Below, piece by piece: positions 33,089 to 41,556 of a stretch of DNA of 64,000 bases. Source of the DNA: Streptomyces seoulensis (GTDB lineage Bacteria > Actinomycetota > Actinomycetes > Streptomycetales > Streptomycetaceae); contig CP054936.1 of the NCBI GenBank assembly GCA_013364255.1, forward strand, positions 4,928,853-4,992,852. Direction: 5' to 3'. Each line of letters opens with the position of its first letter. Positions within the stretch are counted from its first letter, which is position 1. The notes beneath the pieces were generated by a model. It saw only the letters and a program-made list of their open reading frames with translations, ran no database searches and had not been told where the DNA came from. The position numbers and the translations under genes were made by a program.

Positions 33089-34495
33089 ATGCTCACGTAC
33101 GACGTAGTCGTGTGGACCATCCGTCGCCGTTCAGGGCGACCGAAGCCGTGGGAACTGCGTTGGCGGGTCGGGGGGCAATCGCATTCGAAGAGCTTCCAGC
33201 TCAAGCCGCAGGCAGACGGCCGCCGCTCTCAGCTCATGACCGCCCTGCGCGAAGGACAGCAGTTCGATGAGGAGACGGGACTCCCGGCACAGGAGCTGGC
33301 CGCTCTCGCGATGCCGACCTGGTACGAGCACGCCAAGGCGTACGCCCTGATGAAGTGGCCCGGGGCAGCCGGAAAGCACCGGGCGAGCATCGCTGAATCC
33401 CTCGCCGTCGTGACGCCCGTCTTCGTGCGCACCACCGCCGGGCAGCCGGACGCCCGAATTCTGCGCGCCGCGCTCTACCAGTGGACGTTCCGGGCCGTGC
33501 GGCCCGAGGGAGGCGACTGGTCGCCGCGCTGCGAGGTCGAAGCCCTTCCAGCGGACATCGAGAAGGCCCTCGACTGGGTCGCGGCCAACTCCTTGAAGGT
33601 CAACGAGGCGGCAAGGCCAGAGCACATCCGCGCCGCGTTCGTCGCTCTCTCCAAGAAGCTGAATGGGGCGCCGGCCGCCGAGAACACGGCGAACCGCAAG
33701 CGTATGGTCCTCAGCAATGCCTTTCGGTATGCGGTCGAGGAGCGCGCGCTCCTGAACCGCCACCCATTCCTCGCCGTGGACTGGACGGCTCCTGCCACAT
33801 CGGACGAAGTTGACTTCCGATACGTCCCTGACCCCCGGCTCGCACGCCGACTCTTGGGCGCGGTCGCTGCGCAGGGGCCGCGTGGTGAACACCTGGAGAC
33901 GTTCTTCGGCGCTATCTACTACGTGGCCACTCGCCCTGGAGAAGCTGTCTCCCTCCGTGAGGAAGACTTCACGCTCCCGCCGGAAAGCGAGCCCGATGCT
34001 TGGGGCGAGGTGTTGGTCTCCGAAAGTCACCCGGAGGTCGGCGCGGCATGGACGGACGACGGGAAGTCGCATGACCAGCGCGGCCTTAAGCATCGCGCCC
34101 GCAATGCCGTTCGCGCCGTACCCATCCCTCCGGCGTACGTGCGGATGGTCCGCGCTCACATCGCGCGCGGTGTCGCCCCGGACGGGCGGCTCTTCTGGGC
34201 AGCACGGGGCGGCCGGCTCACGTCGAACGAGTATTGCTCGGTCTGGGACGCGGCCCGCGAAGCCGTCCTCACCCCCGCTGAGGTGAAGTCGGAACTGGCC
34301 GATGTGCCGTACTGCCTCCGTCACGCTGCCGTGTCCCTGTGGATCAAGCAGGGCGTTGACCCGGTGGAGGTCGCGTACCGCGCCGGCCACAGCGTCGCGG
34401 TGCTCTACCGCTTCTACGCCAAGCTACTCAAAGGCAGTTCGGCCCACGCCAACAGCCTGATCCAGAAGGGCTTGGAGGCGGCCGAGGGCGCCTGA
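33089..34495 (+). CDS. int: Tyrosine-recombinase integrase
   Basis: Site-specific recombinase of 468 residues that inserts and excises the element at tRNA-Ser(TGA). An N-terminal SAM-like core-binding region precedes the catalytic domain with Arg in ATRPGEAVSL (282), Lys in GLKHRARN (334), YCLRHAAVS (Arg 411, His 412), AGHSV (His 434) and nucleophile Tyr in RFYAK (443). The set is complete. The gene ends 2 bp before a candidate arm-type site and 135 bp before the attachment repeat, the normal arrangement for tRNA-targeting AICEs. Confidence 0.95.
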   Translation: MLTYDVVVWTIRRRSGRPKPWELRWRVGGQSHSKSFQLKPQADGRRSQLMTALREGQQFDEETGLPAQELAALAMPTWYEHAKAYALMKWPGAAGKHRASIAESLAVVTPVFVRTTAGQPDARILRAALYQWTFRAVRPEGGDWSPRCEVEALPADIEKALDWVAANSLKVNEAARPEHIRAAFVALSKKLNGAPAAENTANRKRMVLSNAFRYAVEERALLNRHPFLAVDWTAPATSDEVDFRYVPDPRLARRLLGAVAAQGPRGEHLETFFGAIYYVATRPGEAVSLREEDFTLPPESEPDAWGEVLVSESHPEVGAAWTDDGKSHDQRGLKHRARNAVRAVPIPPAYVRMVRAHIARGVAPDGRLFWAARGGRLTSNEYCSVWDAAREAVLTPAEVKSELADVPYCLRHAAVSLWIKQGVDPVEVAYRAGHSVAVLYRFYAKLLKGSSAHANSLIQKGLEAAEGA

Positions 34496-34496
34496 T

Positions 34497-34516
34497 CCTG
34501 GCCCACAGATGGCCCA
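34497..34516. repeat. Possible integrase arm-type site, right
   Basis: CCTGGCCCACAGATGGCCCA, right after the int stop codon. It matches the left-end sequence at 16863-16882 at 19 of 20 positions and has the same internal TGGCCCA duplication. Confidence 0.6.
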
Positions 34517-34574
34517 CACGCACTGGTCAGAGGCGGTACATCCCCGATCCAGGGTGAGACAGGGCAGACGCAAA

Positions 34575-34603
34575 GGGCGTGACCCCGACCGGGGGTCACG
34601 CCC
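34575..34603. terminator. Bidirectional terminator between int and tRNA-Ser
   Basis: Perfect 12-bp stem GGGCGTGACCCC/GGGGTCACGCCC with a 5-nt loop. It lies between convergent int and tRNA-Ser, preceded by CAAA and followed by TCT, so it can serve both strands. Confidence 0.8.
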
Positions 34604-34631
34604 TCTGACCAGCACTGATGCTGACCTGATG

Positions 34632-34716
34632 CGGTGGGTGTGGGATTTGAACCCACGGTGGCTCTCGCCACGACGGTTTTCAAGACCGTTCCCTTAGGCC
34701 GCTCGGGCAACCCACC
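34632..34716 (-). tRNA. tRNA-Ser(TGA), AICE integration target
   Basis: Minus-strand class II tRNA of 85 nt: acceptor GGTGGGT paired with ACCCACC, anticodon loop CTTGAAA (anticodon TGA, UCN codons), variable arm GTGGCGAGAGCCAC, T arm GTGGGTTCAAATCCCAC, discriminator G. Its 3' part from the anticodon stem on (34630-34688) is supplied by the integrated element, which restores an intact gene. CCA is not encoded. Confidence 0.96.
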
Positions 34717-34987
34717 CCGCTCCTCGCCCACCTGGGGCGGAGCGGGTACAGACTACCGGCCTCTCGCCTCGCGCGGGGTTCTTGGTCCACACGGGGTCCA
34801 CTGGCTCTGTTCCGGGGCACTTCCCGACCAGGAGCACTGCTCACGCCGCACGCGGCCTCGGTACCGTCAGGATTAAAGCCCCGACGGATGGAGCACAACG
34901 CCTCGCCGCCACTTCTTCCGCTCGTACTCGGCCGGCGAACTCGGTCGGCTCATGGCCACTGCAACTGCTAGGAGGGAGACTGCTGCC

Positions 34988-35329
34988 GTGCGCGTTCACG
35001 AACTGAACCTTTACCGCCGGTACTTCGACCTCGTCGCCGCTGGTCAGAAGACGATCGAGGTGCGGGTGAAGTATCCCCGCCTCGAAGACCTGGCTGCCGG
35101 AGACAGCATCCGCTTCCGCGTCAAGGGCACGGACGTGACCTGTGACGTCCTGGTGAAGCGGGTCACGGAGTACAAGACGTTCGAGGAGCTGCTCGACGGA
35201 GAGGGTCCGGCGAACGTCAACCCGGCCTCCTCCCGCGAGCAGCAGCTCGCCAACATCCGCGAGATCTACCCGGCGGAGAAGGAAGCGCTCGGCGCGCTCG
35301 CCATCGAGATCGGGCTCCTGCCGCAGTAA
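34988..35329 (+). CDS. ASCH-domain protein
   Basis: Small protein of 113 residues with an ASCH fold, a PUA-related RNA-binding domain: LNLYRRYFDLVAAGQKTIEVRVKYPRLEDLAAGD (two adjacent segments), then IRFRVKG and CDVLVKRVTEYKTFEELL. The GTG at 34988 is chosen because AGGAGGGAG lies about 9 nt upstream; an in-frame ATG at 34952 would place that site inside the coding region. ASCH proteins are thought to bind RNA or act on modified nucleosides. First chromosomal gene right of the AICE. Confidence 0.85.
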   Translation: MRVHELNLYRRYFDLVAAGQKTIEVRVKYPRLEDLAAGDSIRFRVKGTDVTCDVLVKRVTEYKTFEELLDGEGPANVNPASSREQQLANIREIYPAEKEALGALAIEIGLLPQ

Positions 35330-35528
35330 GGCCGCTGTGCCGCCCTCGCTCCCCCGAGAGGGTGCGGCTCCTCGGCGCCCGTGCCGCGATCGACGGGCGC
35401 CCACGAAGAAAGTCCGGACCACGTCTCCGCGTCTGCTGAGATCCCCCCCGTGCCCAGTCGGCGTACCGATCCGCCCCACTGAGCACGGGAGGGACAGCCT
35501 TCAACAGGTCGGCGGGTGGCAGGGGTGG

Positions 35529-37121
35529 TCAGTTGTCGCCTACGCGGGAGCCGAGGGTGACGGAGGTGGTGTGCTCCTTGCCGCCGCGCTTGTAGGTGAT
35601 CGTGACCTTGTCGCCGGGCTTGTGGGTCCAGATCTCGCCGATCAGGGTGGGGCCGGAGTCGATCACGTGGTCGTCGAGCTTGGTGATCACGTCGCCGGAC
35701 TTGAGGCCGGCCTGGTCGGCGGGGCCGCCCGACTCGACCGACGCCGCCCCGCCGACGCCCTGGTCGGTGATGGTCGCGCCGCTCGTGCCGTCCTCCAGGG
35801 AGACCGAGGCGCCGATCTTCGCGTAGACCGGCTTGCCGGACTTGATCAGCTGCTGGGCGACGTACTTGGCCTGGTTGATCGGGATGGCGAAGCCCAGGCC
35901 GATCGAGCCGGACTGGCCCGTGCTGCCGAGGCCGCCGCTGCTGGAGGACTGGATCGCGGAGTTGATGCCGATGACCGCGCCGCGCTCGTCCAGGAGCGGG
36001 CCGCCGGAGTTGCCCGGGTTGATCGAGGCGTCCGTCTGCAGGGCGCTCATGTACGACGCCTTGCTGTCGGAGCTGCCGTCGCTGGAGGCGACGGGCCGGT
36101 TCTTGGCGCTGATGATGCCCGTCGTCACGGTGTTCGACAGGCCGAAGGGCGCGCCGATGGCGATCGTCTCGTCGCCGACGGCCACCTTGTCCGAGTCGCC
36201 GAGGGAGAGCGGGTTGAGGTCCGAGGGGGCGTTCTTCAGCTTGATCACGGCGACGTCGTAGCCCTGCGCGTGGCCGACGACCTCCGCGTCGTACTTCTTG
36301 CCGCTGGGGAACGTGGCGGTGAGCTTGCCGCCGTCGACGGCGTCGGCCACCACGTGGTTGTTGGTGACGATGTGGCCCTGGGTGTCGAACACGAAGCCGG
36401 TTCCGGTGCCGCCCTGGCCGTTGGAGCCCTCGGACTCGATGGTGACGGTGCTCGGCAGCGCCTTGGCGGCCACGCCCGCGATCGAGTTCGGGGCGCGCTT
36501 GACCTGCGCGGCGCCCGAGTCGGAGGCGGAGACCGTGGTGGAGCCGCCGTTGTCGTCGTTCTTCGCCAGGGTGTAGCCGAGGCCGCTGCCCAGGCCGCCG
36601 GCGACCAGCGCGGCCACCAGCACCGCGGCGATCAGCCCGCCGCGCCGGCCGCGCGCCTTCGGCTCGGGCTGCTGAGCCGAGCCCCAGCCGGAGCCCCAGC
36701 CGGGTCCGCCGCCGTGCCCCTCGCCCGGGCCCTCGCCATGGCCCTCGCCGGCGCCCGTGCCCGCGCCGCCGTCCGCGTAGGCGGGCGTGGCGGGCGGCGG
36801 GGGCGGCCAGGAGCCGTCGGCGGGCGAGCCGCCGTAGCCGGCGGAGGCGTGCGCCGGGGCGCCGGTGGCGGTGGGAGCGTCCGAGAGGACGGGGCCACCG
36901 TGGGCGCCCTGCGCACCATGGGCGTCGTGCGGGACGGGGCCGCCGTGGGCGTTCTGCGGTGCGGCGCCGGGCACGTGCGGGGGAGTGCTGGGCGGCGGCG
37001 GGGTGGGCGCGCCGCCGCTCTGCGGGGCGGACGTCTGCGGGGAAGCTGCGGACGGTTCCACCGGCACGGGAGGTGCGGACGGGGCCGGGGGTACCTCGTT
37101 GCCCTCGTTCTCGGTGCTCAC
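35529..37121 (-). CDS. HtrA/DegP-like membrane serine protease with PDZ domain
   Basis: Protease of about 530 residues for extracytoplasmic protein quality control. A Pro/Ala/Gly-rich cytoplasmic N-terminus (about 1-155) is followed by one TM helix (GLIAAVLVAALVAGGLG), a trypsin-like domain with catalytic His in NNHVVADAV, Asp in GYDVAVIKL and Ser in NPGNSGGPLLD, and a C-terminal PDZ domain (GGPADQAGLKSGDVITKL). GTG 37121 has GAGGAG 7 nt upstream and is preferred to an ATG at 37169. Divergent from the glycerophosphodiesterase gene. Confidence 0.93.
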   Translation of the reverse strand: MSTENEGNEVPPAPSAPPVPVEPSAASPQTSAPQSGGAPTPPPPSTPPHVPGAAPQNAHGGPVPHDAHGAQGAHGGPVLSDAPTATGAPAHASAGYGGSPADGSWPPPPPATPAYADGGAGTGAGEGHGEGPGEGHGGGPGWGSGWGSAQQPEPKARGRRGGLIAAVLVAALVAGGLGSGLGYTLAKNDDNGGSTTVSASDSGAAQVKRAPNSIAGVAAKALPSTVTIESEGSNGQGGTGTGFVFDTQGHIVTNNHVVADAVDGGKLTATFPSGKKYDAEVVGHAQGYDVAVIKLKNAPSDLNPLSLGDSDKVAVGDETIAIGAPFGLSNTVTTGIISAKNRPVASSDGSSDSKASYMSALQTDASINPGNSGGPLLDERGAVIGINSAIQSSSSGGLGSTGQSGSIGLGFAIPINQAKYVAQQLIKSGKPVYAKIGASVSLEDGTSGATITDQGVGGAASVESGGPADQAGLKSGDVITKLDDHVIDSGPTLIGEIWTHKPGDKVTITYKRGGKEHTTSVTLGSRVGDN

Positions 37122-37379
37122 AGCTCTTCTCCTCGATCCACGGCTGTTGTTGTCGGTCGCACTGGTCACACTCGCTCATGCCTGCCGACGACCCGGCGTG
37201 CTCCAGCTGTGCATGTACATCTGTAGGTAGTCAGCTTTTCCCACAGGCCGTCAGAGCACCATAAGCCGTTGCTGTGGGTCCGGCCCTGTTCCTTATATAG
37301 GTCATCTCACATGAAACGGACACATCATCGACACCCGTTCGCCGTCACGCCTACCCCGCGGCGGTGGCACCATGACGCG

Positions 37380-38207
37380 GTGACCCACGCACGGCAGCAC
37401 CATCCCCAGGTAGTCGCCCACCGCGGAGCCTCCGAGGCCGCCCCGGAGCACACGCTGGCCGCCTACCGCAAGGCCATCGAGGACGGCGCGGACGCGCTCG
37501 AGTGCGACGTACGCCTCACCGCCGACGGCCATCTCGTCTGTGTGCACGACCGCCGCGTCAACCGTACGTCCAACGGCCGCGGCGCGGTGTCGGCCCTGGA
37601 GCTCGCCGACCTCGCCGCCCTCGACTTCGGCGCCCTGCGGACCCGGGCCTCCTGGCGCGGCCGGGACGAGGAGCCCGACTGGGAGGTGCGGCCGGAGGAC
37701 CCCGAGGACACCTCCGTGCTCACCCTGGAGCGGCTGCTCGGACTCGTCGCCGACGCCGGCCGGCGGGTGGAACTGGCGATCGAGACCAAGCACCCCACCC
37801 GCTGGGCCGGACAGGTGGAGGAACGGCTGCTGGAGCTGCTGAAGCGGTTCGGTCTGGACGCCCCCGCCGCGGCCGAGGAGTCGCCGGTACGGGTGATGAG
37901 CTTCTCGGCGCGCTCGCTGCACCGGGTGCGGGCGGCCTCGCCGACGCTGCCGACGGTCTATCTGATGCAGTTCGTCTCCCCCCGGCTGCGCGACGGGCGG
38001 CTGCCGGCGGGGGTGCGGATCGCGGGGCCCTCCATCCGGATCGTGCGGAGCCACCCGGCGTACGTCGAGCGTCTGAAGCAGGCCGGGCACCGGGTGCACG
38101 TCTGGACGGTGAACGAGCCCGAGGACGTCGATCTCTGCGCGGAGCTGGGCGTCGACGCCATCATCACCAACCGTCCGCTCGCGGTGCTGCAACAGCTCGG
38201 CCGCTGA
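37380..38207 (+). CDS. Glycerophosphodiester phosphodiesterase
   Basis: Enzyme of about 275 residues that hydrolyses glycerophosphodiesters to glycerol-3-phosphate and an alcohol. The GDPD signatures are clear: VVAHRGASEAAPEHTLAAY, DALECDVRLTADGHLVCVHD with metal-binding Glu/Asp and catalytic His, and the TIM-barrel end VHVWTVNEPEDV-GVDAIITNRP. There is no signal peptide with the GTG at 37380; an ATG at 37311 would add 23 residues without clear function. GC-rich N-terminal extensions are not credited. Likely cytoplasmic. Confidence 0.9.
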   Translation: MTHARQHHPQVVAHRGASEAAPEHTLAAYRKAIEDGADALECDVRLTADGHLVCVHDRRVNRTSNGRGAVSALELADLAALDFGALRTRASWRGRDEEPDWEVRPEDPEDTSVLTLERLLGLVADAGRRVELAIETKHPTRWAGQVEERLLELLKRFGLDAPAAAEESPVRVMSFSARSLHRVRAASPTLPTVYLMQFVSPRLRDGRLPAGVRIAGPSIRIVRSHPAYVERLKQAGHRVHVWTVNEPEDVDLCAELGVDAIITNRPLAVLQQLGR

Positions 38208-38432
38208 TCCATCACCGATACGTCGCGGCCCTTGACCGGGGCCGCCCTCTGCCAGCAAGCTCCGGTTCCGGCCACACGGTAGAAATCCGGCCATGTGACG
38301 ACAGGGAGTGCTCCGGCGCGTTCGGTGCGTGTTCGTTCGTCGTGAATGCGTCGCCGGGCGGGGAACGGCCGGTTTCCGGTTCAGGCCGATGGGGCATCCA
38401 CACCGTGGCGTGGGGCGAAGGAGGTCTCGGGG

Positions 38433-38984
38433 GTGGCGTTGGTGGTGGCACAGGAGGTGCCCACGTCGTCGTGCATGGCCGTTCCCCATGGCCCTGCGGG
38501 CGTCGGGGAAGCGCGACACCGGATGCGCGAGCAGTTGCGCGGCGGCGGTGTGGCGGAATCGGTCATCGACGATGCCGTACTGGTCCTTTCCGAACTCTTG
38601 AGCAATGCCTGCAAGCACGGCCGGCCGCTGGACGGCGCCCTCGCCGGTGACGGCGACGTCCGGGCGGCCTGGCGGGTGGACACGGGCGGCCGGCTGGTGG
38701 TCGAGGTGACCGACGGCGGCGGCCCGACCCGCCCGGCCCCGGCCACCCCCTCGGTCACCGCGCACGGCGGCCGCGGCCTGGCCATCATCACGGCGCTCTG
38801 CGACGACTGGGGAGTGCGGGACGACGTCCGCGGCGAGGTCACCGTCTGGGTGGTCGTCCACGACGACGTGCACGACCCGGACGCCGGCCACCGCCGCGAC
38901 GACTTCGCGACCCGCGTCGCCGCCCCACGGGTGGCCGCCCTCCCCGAACTGGACTTCGCGGACGCCTTCGACGACCTGGACTGA
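38433..38984 (+). CDS. RsbW-like ATP-binding (anti-sigma type) protein
   Basis: Protein of 183 residues with a HATPase_c domain of the RsbW/SpoIIAB kind: N box LSELLSNACKHG, G1 box VTDGGGP and G2 box GGRGLAII. Streptomycetes carry dozens of such proteins acting as switch kinases or anti-sigma factors. An acidic C-terminal tail (about 150-183) is unusual in length. GTG 38433 has GGAGG 8 nt upstream. No antagonist or sigma gene is adjacent. Confidence 0.85.
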   Translation: MALVVAQEVPTSSCMAVPHGPAGVGEARHRMREQLRGGGVAESVIDDAVLVLSELLSNACKHGRPLDGALAGDGDVRAAWRVDTGGRLVVEVTDGGGPTRPAPATPSVTAHGGRGLAIITALCDDWGVRDDVRGEVTVWVVVHDDVHDPDAGHRRDDFATRVAAPRVAALPELDFADAFDDLD

Positions 38985-39291
38985 GCGGGCGGCCCTGGAC
39001 CCAACGGGTCCCGGACCGAACGGGTCCCGGACCGAACGGGTCGCGCGGGCGTGGCCGCGGCGCCGGCGCGTCGCGGTCGTGCCCGCCGCCGGTGCACGCC
39101 TCGCCGCGCCCCGCCGTCCCTCGTCCCCCCTCTCCCCTTCTTCCGGTTCTCCCGGTCCCTCCGCCCCACCCGCCTTCCCGTGTCCGCGTTCCCCGAGATT
39201 CCCCGAGTTGTCCACAGGCTCCCCGTCGTTGAGGGCGTGAACGACTAGGCTCCCGCCCGTACGAGACGAGCCGTAACCGGGAGACACCCAG
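38985..39291. other. Intergenic stretch with repeat and DnaA box
   Basis: About 300 bp between the RsbW-like and DUF5926 genes. It holds a 16-bp tandem repeat (annotated separately) and one perfect DnaA box TTGTCCACA at 39208-39216. The promoter of the DUF5926 gene should be here. Confidence 0.5.
38997..39042 (+). repeat. 16-bp tandem repeat GGACCGAACGGGTCCC
   Basis: Nearly three head-to-tail units. Each is itself palindromic (GGACC-N-AACGGGTCC type), so the array can fold into successive hairpins right after the RsbW-like gene and may serve as its terminator. Confidence 0.7.
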
Positions 39292-40257
39292 ATGGCCAAG
39301 AAGCGACCCCAGACGGGGGCCAAGCGCCCGCAGCTCACGGACGGGGAGATCCCGGTCGTCGGCGCCCGTGAGCCGTGCCCCTGCGGCAGCGGCCGGCGCT
39401 ACAAGGCCTGTCACGGCCGGGCCGCCGCGCACGCGGCGACCGAGCTGGTGCAGCGGCCCTTCGAGGGGCTGCCCGGCGAGTGCGACTGGGTGGCGCTGCG
39501 CGAGCTGGTCCCCGCCGCCACGGTCGAACTGACGCTGCGCGAGGGCCTGCCCGAGGGCGTTCCGTCGGTCCGGCTCGCCACCGTGCTGCCGATGGCCTGG
39601 CCCGCGCTGCGCCGGGACGACGGCTCGGTGCTGATCGGCCTCCAGAACGACACCCCGTCCGGCGACATCAGCCGCGACCTCGCCGACACCCTCCGGCGCG
39701 CTCTGGAGGCCGAGTCCGGCACGCCGGTGCAGGGCCGCCGCGCCCCGGCCGACGGCCCGCGGCTCCAGGACCTGCTCGACCCCGAGGCCCCCTTCGAGCC
39801 GGTGGTGCACGAGGGCTTCGAGTTCTGGGTCCCGGACGCGGAGAACGCGACGCCGGAGGTGTCCGCCTCCCTGGAGCGCGCCAACGCCGCCGCCATCCCG
39901 ACCGTGCGCCTGCAGAGCGTCGACGCGGCGTACTGGTGCCGGACGCCGGAGAAGAACCACCTGCGCTGGGTCATGCCGCACCCGGAGGAGCGTCTGCTGG
40001 ACGCCCTGGCCCGGCTGCACGCGGCGGGCCGCTCGGGCCTCGGCGAGGGCACCCGCCTGGTCGGCTCCTTCCGCGCCCACGGTCTGACGGTGCCGGTCTG
40101 GGACCTGCCCGGCGAGGTCGGCGCGCAGGACGTGGAGAAGCCGGCCGCGGAGTTCGCCGAGCGGCTGGCCGAGGCGCTGGCCGTCGAGGCTCCGCTGACC
40201 GCGGACGAACGCCGGGCGCGCGGCGGCCTGACCAACCGGCAGGTCACGCTCAGCTGA
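39292..40257 (+). CDS. DUF5926 family protein with SEC-C zinc motif
   Basis: Cytoplasmic protein of 321 residues. The N-terminus carries the SEC-C zinc finger EPCPCGSGRRYKACHG (about residues 28-43), as in SecA tails, and the rest matches the actinobacterial DUF5926 layout: an acidic beta-rich domain with WVALRELVPAA, EFWVPDAEN and KNHLRWVMPHPEERLLDALARLH. Function is not established; SEC-C motifs bind ribosomes or SecB-like partners in other proteins. ATG 39292 follows a GGGAGACACCC site. Confidence 0.87.
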   Translation: MAKKRPQTGAKRPQLTDGEIPVVGAREPCPCGSGRRYKACHGRAAAHAATELVQRPFEGLPGECDWVALRELVPAATVELTLREGLPEGVPSVRLATVLPMAWPALRRDDGSVLIGLQNDTPSGDISRDLADTLRRALEAESGTPVQGRRAPADGPRLQDLLDPEAPFEPVVHEGFEFWVPDAENATPEVSASLERANAAAIPTVRLQSVDAAYWCRTPEKNHLRWVMPHPEERLLDALARLHAAGRSGLGEGTRLVGSFRAHGLTVPVWDLPGEVGAQDVEKPAAEFAERLAEALAVEAPLTADERRARGGLTNRQVTLS

Positions 40258-40646
40258 TCTGCCGGCCGACGGGTTCGGCTGACCGACCGGTCAGCCGAAC
40301 ACCTTCGCACGGATCGGCGGCCTCCGCCACAACTCCCCTTGTAAGCAGGCGAGTCGGTGTCCGGAAACGCCACCCAGCCGGTGACCGGAAAGCCGAGTTC
40401 GAATTTGCGAACCGGCGATCTCTTGTTACCGTTCCCATAGCCCGGTTGCTGGTGCATCCCCCGTCGCCAGCAACCGGGTCTTTCCATGCCCGCGCAAGGC
40501 CGCGCGCACGATCACCGAGCGCGGTCGGAGGCGGACCGCGCGTCGACGGACCGCCGGCCGCTCACCGCAGGCCGCTCACCGGCAGCCGGTCAGCCGGTCA
40601 GCCGCAGCGCACCGGACGTCGGCCGGCCGCCGCCGCTCACCTGAGG
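40258..40646. other. Intergenic region with possible small RNA
   Basis: About 390 bp between convergent genes. A promoter-like pair, TTGCGA (40405-40410) and TACCGT (40427-40432) with TGT before it, points right into a strong hairpin at 40441-40478. The remainder is GC-rich with no credible gene. Confidence 0.5.
40441..40485 (+). ncRNA. Candidate short RNA with C-rich loop and terminator
   Basis: Perfect 12-bp stem CCCGGTTGCTGG/CCAGCAACCGGG (40441-40452 and 40467-40478) enclosing a 14-nt loop with CCCCC, followed by TCTTTCC. A plausible promoter ends about 8 bp upstream. It could be a tiny independent RNA, or an attenuator or terminator of an upstream transcript. No homology is claimed. Confidence 0.4.
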
Positions 40647-41501
40647 TCAACCGCCGCTTCCCGTCGCCGTGTTGCTTCCGGCGCGCAGCAGCAGCTCCCC
40701 GTTCCCGCCCGGCCGGGCGAACTCCGCGACGGCCGTGTAGTCGGCGTAGCCGGCGTTGCCGGACGGTGCTCCCCGGGTGTGCTCGCGCGGGGTCTCGCAC
40801 GTCTCCGGCTCGTCGTCGCCCTCGGGCGCGCAGCGGGTCCGCACGGTGCGGTCGCCGGGGCCCATGAGGGTCAGGGCGGCATCCAGGGGCTCCCCGGTGG
40901 TGTTGCGGTAGTAGACGCGCGCCCAGGTCTCCTCGCCCTGTGCGATCACGCAGGTCTGCGCCTCCACGCCGTCGGGCGCGGAGACCTCCGGTCCGCAGCG
41001 GACGGCGGTCGCCTCTCCGATGCCGAGCAGCAGCGGGGAACGGCGCGGTGCGGCGGGCATCTTGTCGTCGCCGTCCGGCAGGGACCGTCCGGCGGACCAC
41101 GCCGCCGAGCCGTCCCGGCCACCCGCCCGGCCCACGCCTCCAGCTACCCCGTCTACTCCATCGACCCGACCGGTCCCACCGGGCCCATCGGACCCGCCGA
41201 CCCCACCGACCACATCGGCCTGGTCGGCCATCCGGGCCCCGACCACCCCGGCCACCCCGCCGCGCCCGCCGCGCCCCTCCACCTGGCCCGCGGACGCGAC
41301 GGCCAGCGGCAGCACCGCCGCGCAGACCACGACGGCCGCGAGGGCGGCCAGCCGGACGCGGCGGGGGGCCGGGCCGCCGCACCGCGGCGAACGGCTTCCG
41401 TGCTCCTCGGACCGGGACACGCGTTCGGGCCGGGACGCGCATTCGGGCCGGGACAGGCGCGGGGACCGAGGCTTCGGCTGGTACTGGGGCTGACGCGGCA
41501 T
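40647..41501 (-). CDS. Hypothetical single-pass membrane/secreted protein
   Basis: Protein of 284 residues: an Arg/Ser/Pro-rich N-terminus, one hydrophobic segment (about 50-71, LAALAAVVVCAAVLPLAVASA) that may be a signal anchor, a low-complexity Gly/Val/Asp stretch (about 75-130, with GGVGG and VDGVDG), and a folded C-terminal domain (about 155-284) with two Cys pairs (AVRCG, QTCVI, RTRCAP, ETCET) and a beta-rich pattern. No family recognised. Convergent with DUF5926 gene and followed upstream by a primase-polymerase gene on the same strand. Confidence 0.7.
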   Translation of the reverse strand: MPRQPQYQPKPRSPRLSRPECASRPERVSRSEEHGSRSPRCGGPAPRRVRLAALAAVVVCAAVLPLAVASAGQVEGRGGRGGVAGVVGARMADQADVVGGVGGSDGPGGTGRVDGVDGVAGGVGRAGGRDGSAAWSAGRSLPDGDDKMPAAPRRSPLLLGIGEATAVRCGPEVSAPDGVEAQTCVIAQGEETWARVYYRNTTGEPLDAALTLMGPGDRTVRTRCAPEGDDEPETCETPREHTRGAPSGNAGYADYTAVAEFARPGGNGELLLRAGSNTATGSGG

Positions 41502-41556
41502 AAAGGGACGATAACGACGAGAACGGGCGCCGCCGGCCCCCCGCGCCCGACGCCCC

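Larger units (their letters stand above)
16736..34688. mobile_element. Integrated AICE in tRNA-Ser(TGA), about 17.9 kb
   Basis: Actinomycete integrative and conjugative element. Both ends carry a 59-bp direct repeat (57/59 identical) formed by the 3' part of tRNA-Ser(TGA): 16736-16794 and 34630-34688. The integrase, Xis and iterons lie at the right end next to the intact tRNA. Backbone modules are a GntR regulator, Spd-type operon, single TraB-like translocase, primase-polymerase plus helicase, xis and int, the pSAM2-type arrangement in which double-stranded DNA is moved by one FtsK-like protein. The left 4 kb (SRA-HNH nuclease and a three-gene TIR operon) looks like acquired defence cargo. 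Repeat length per excision would be 17,894 bp. Confidence 0.93.
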
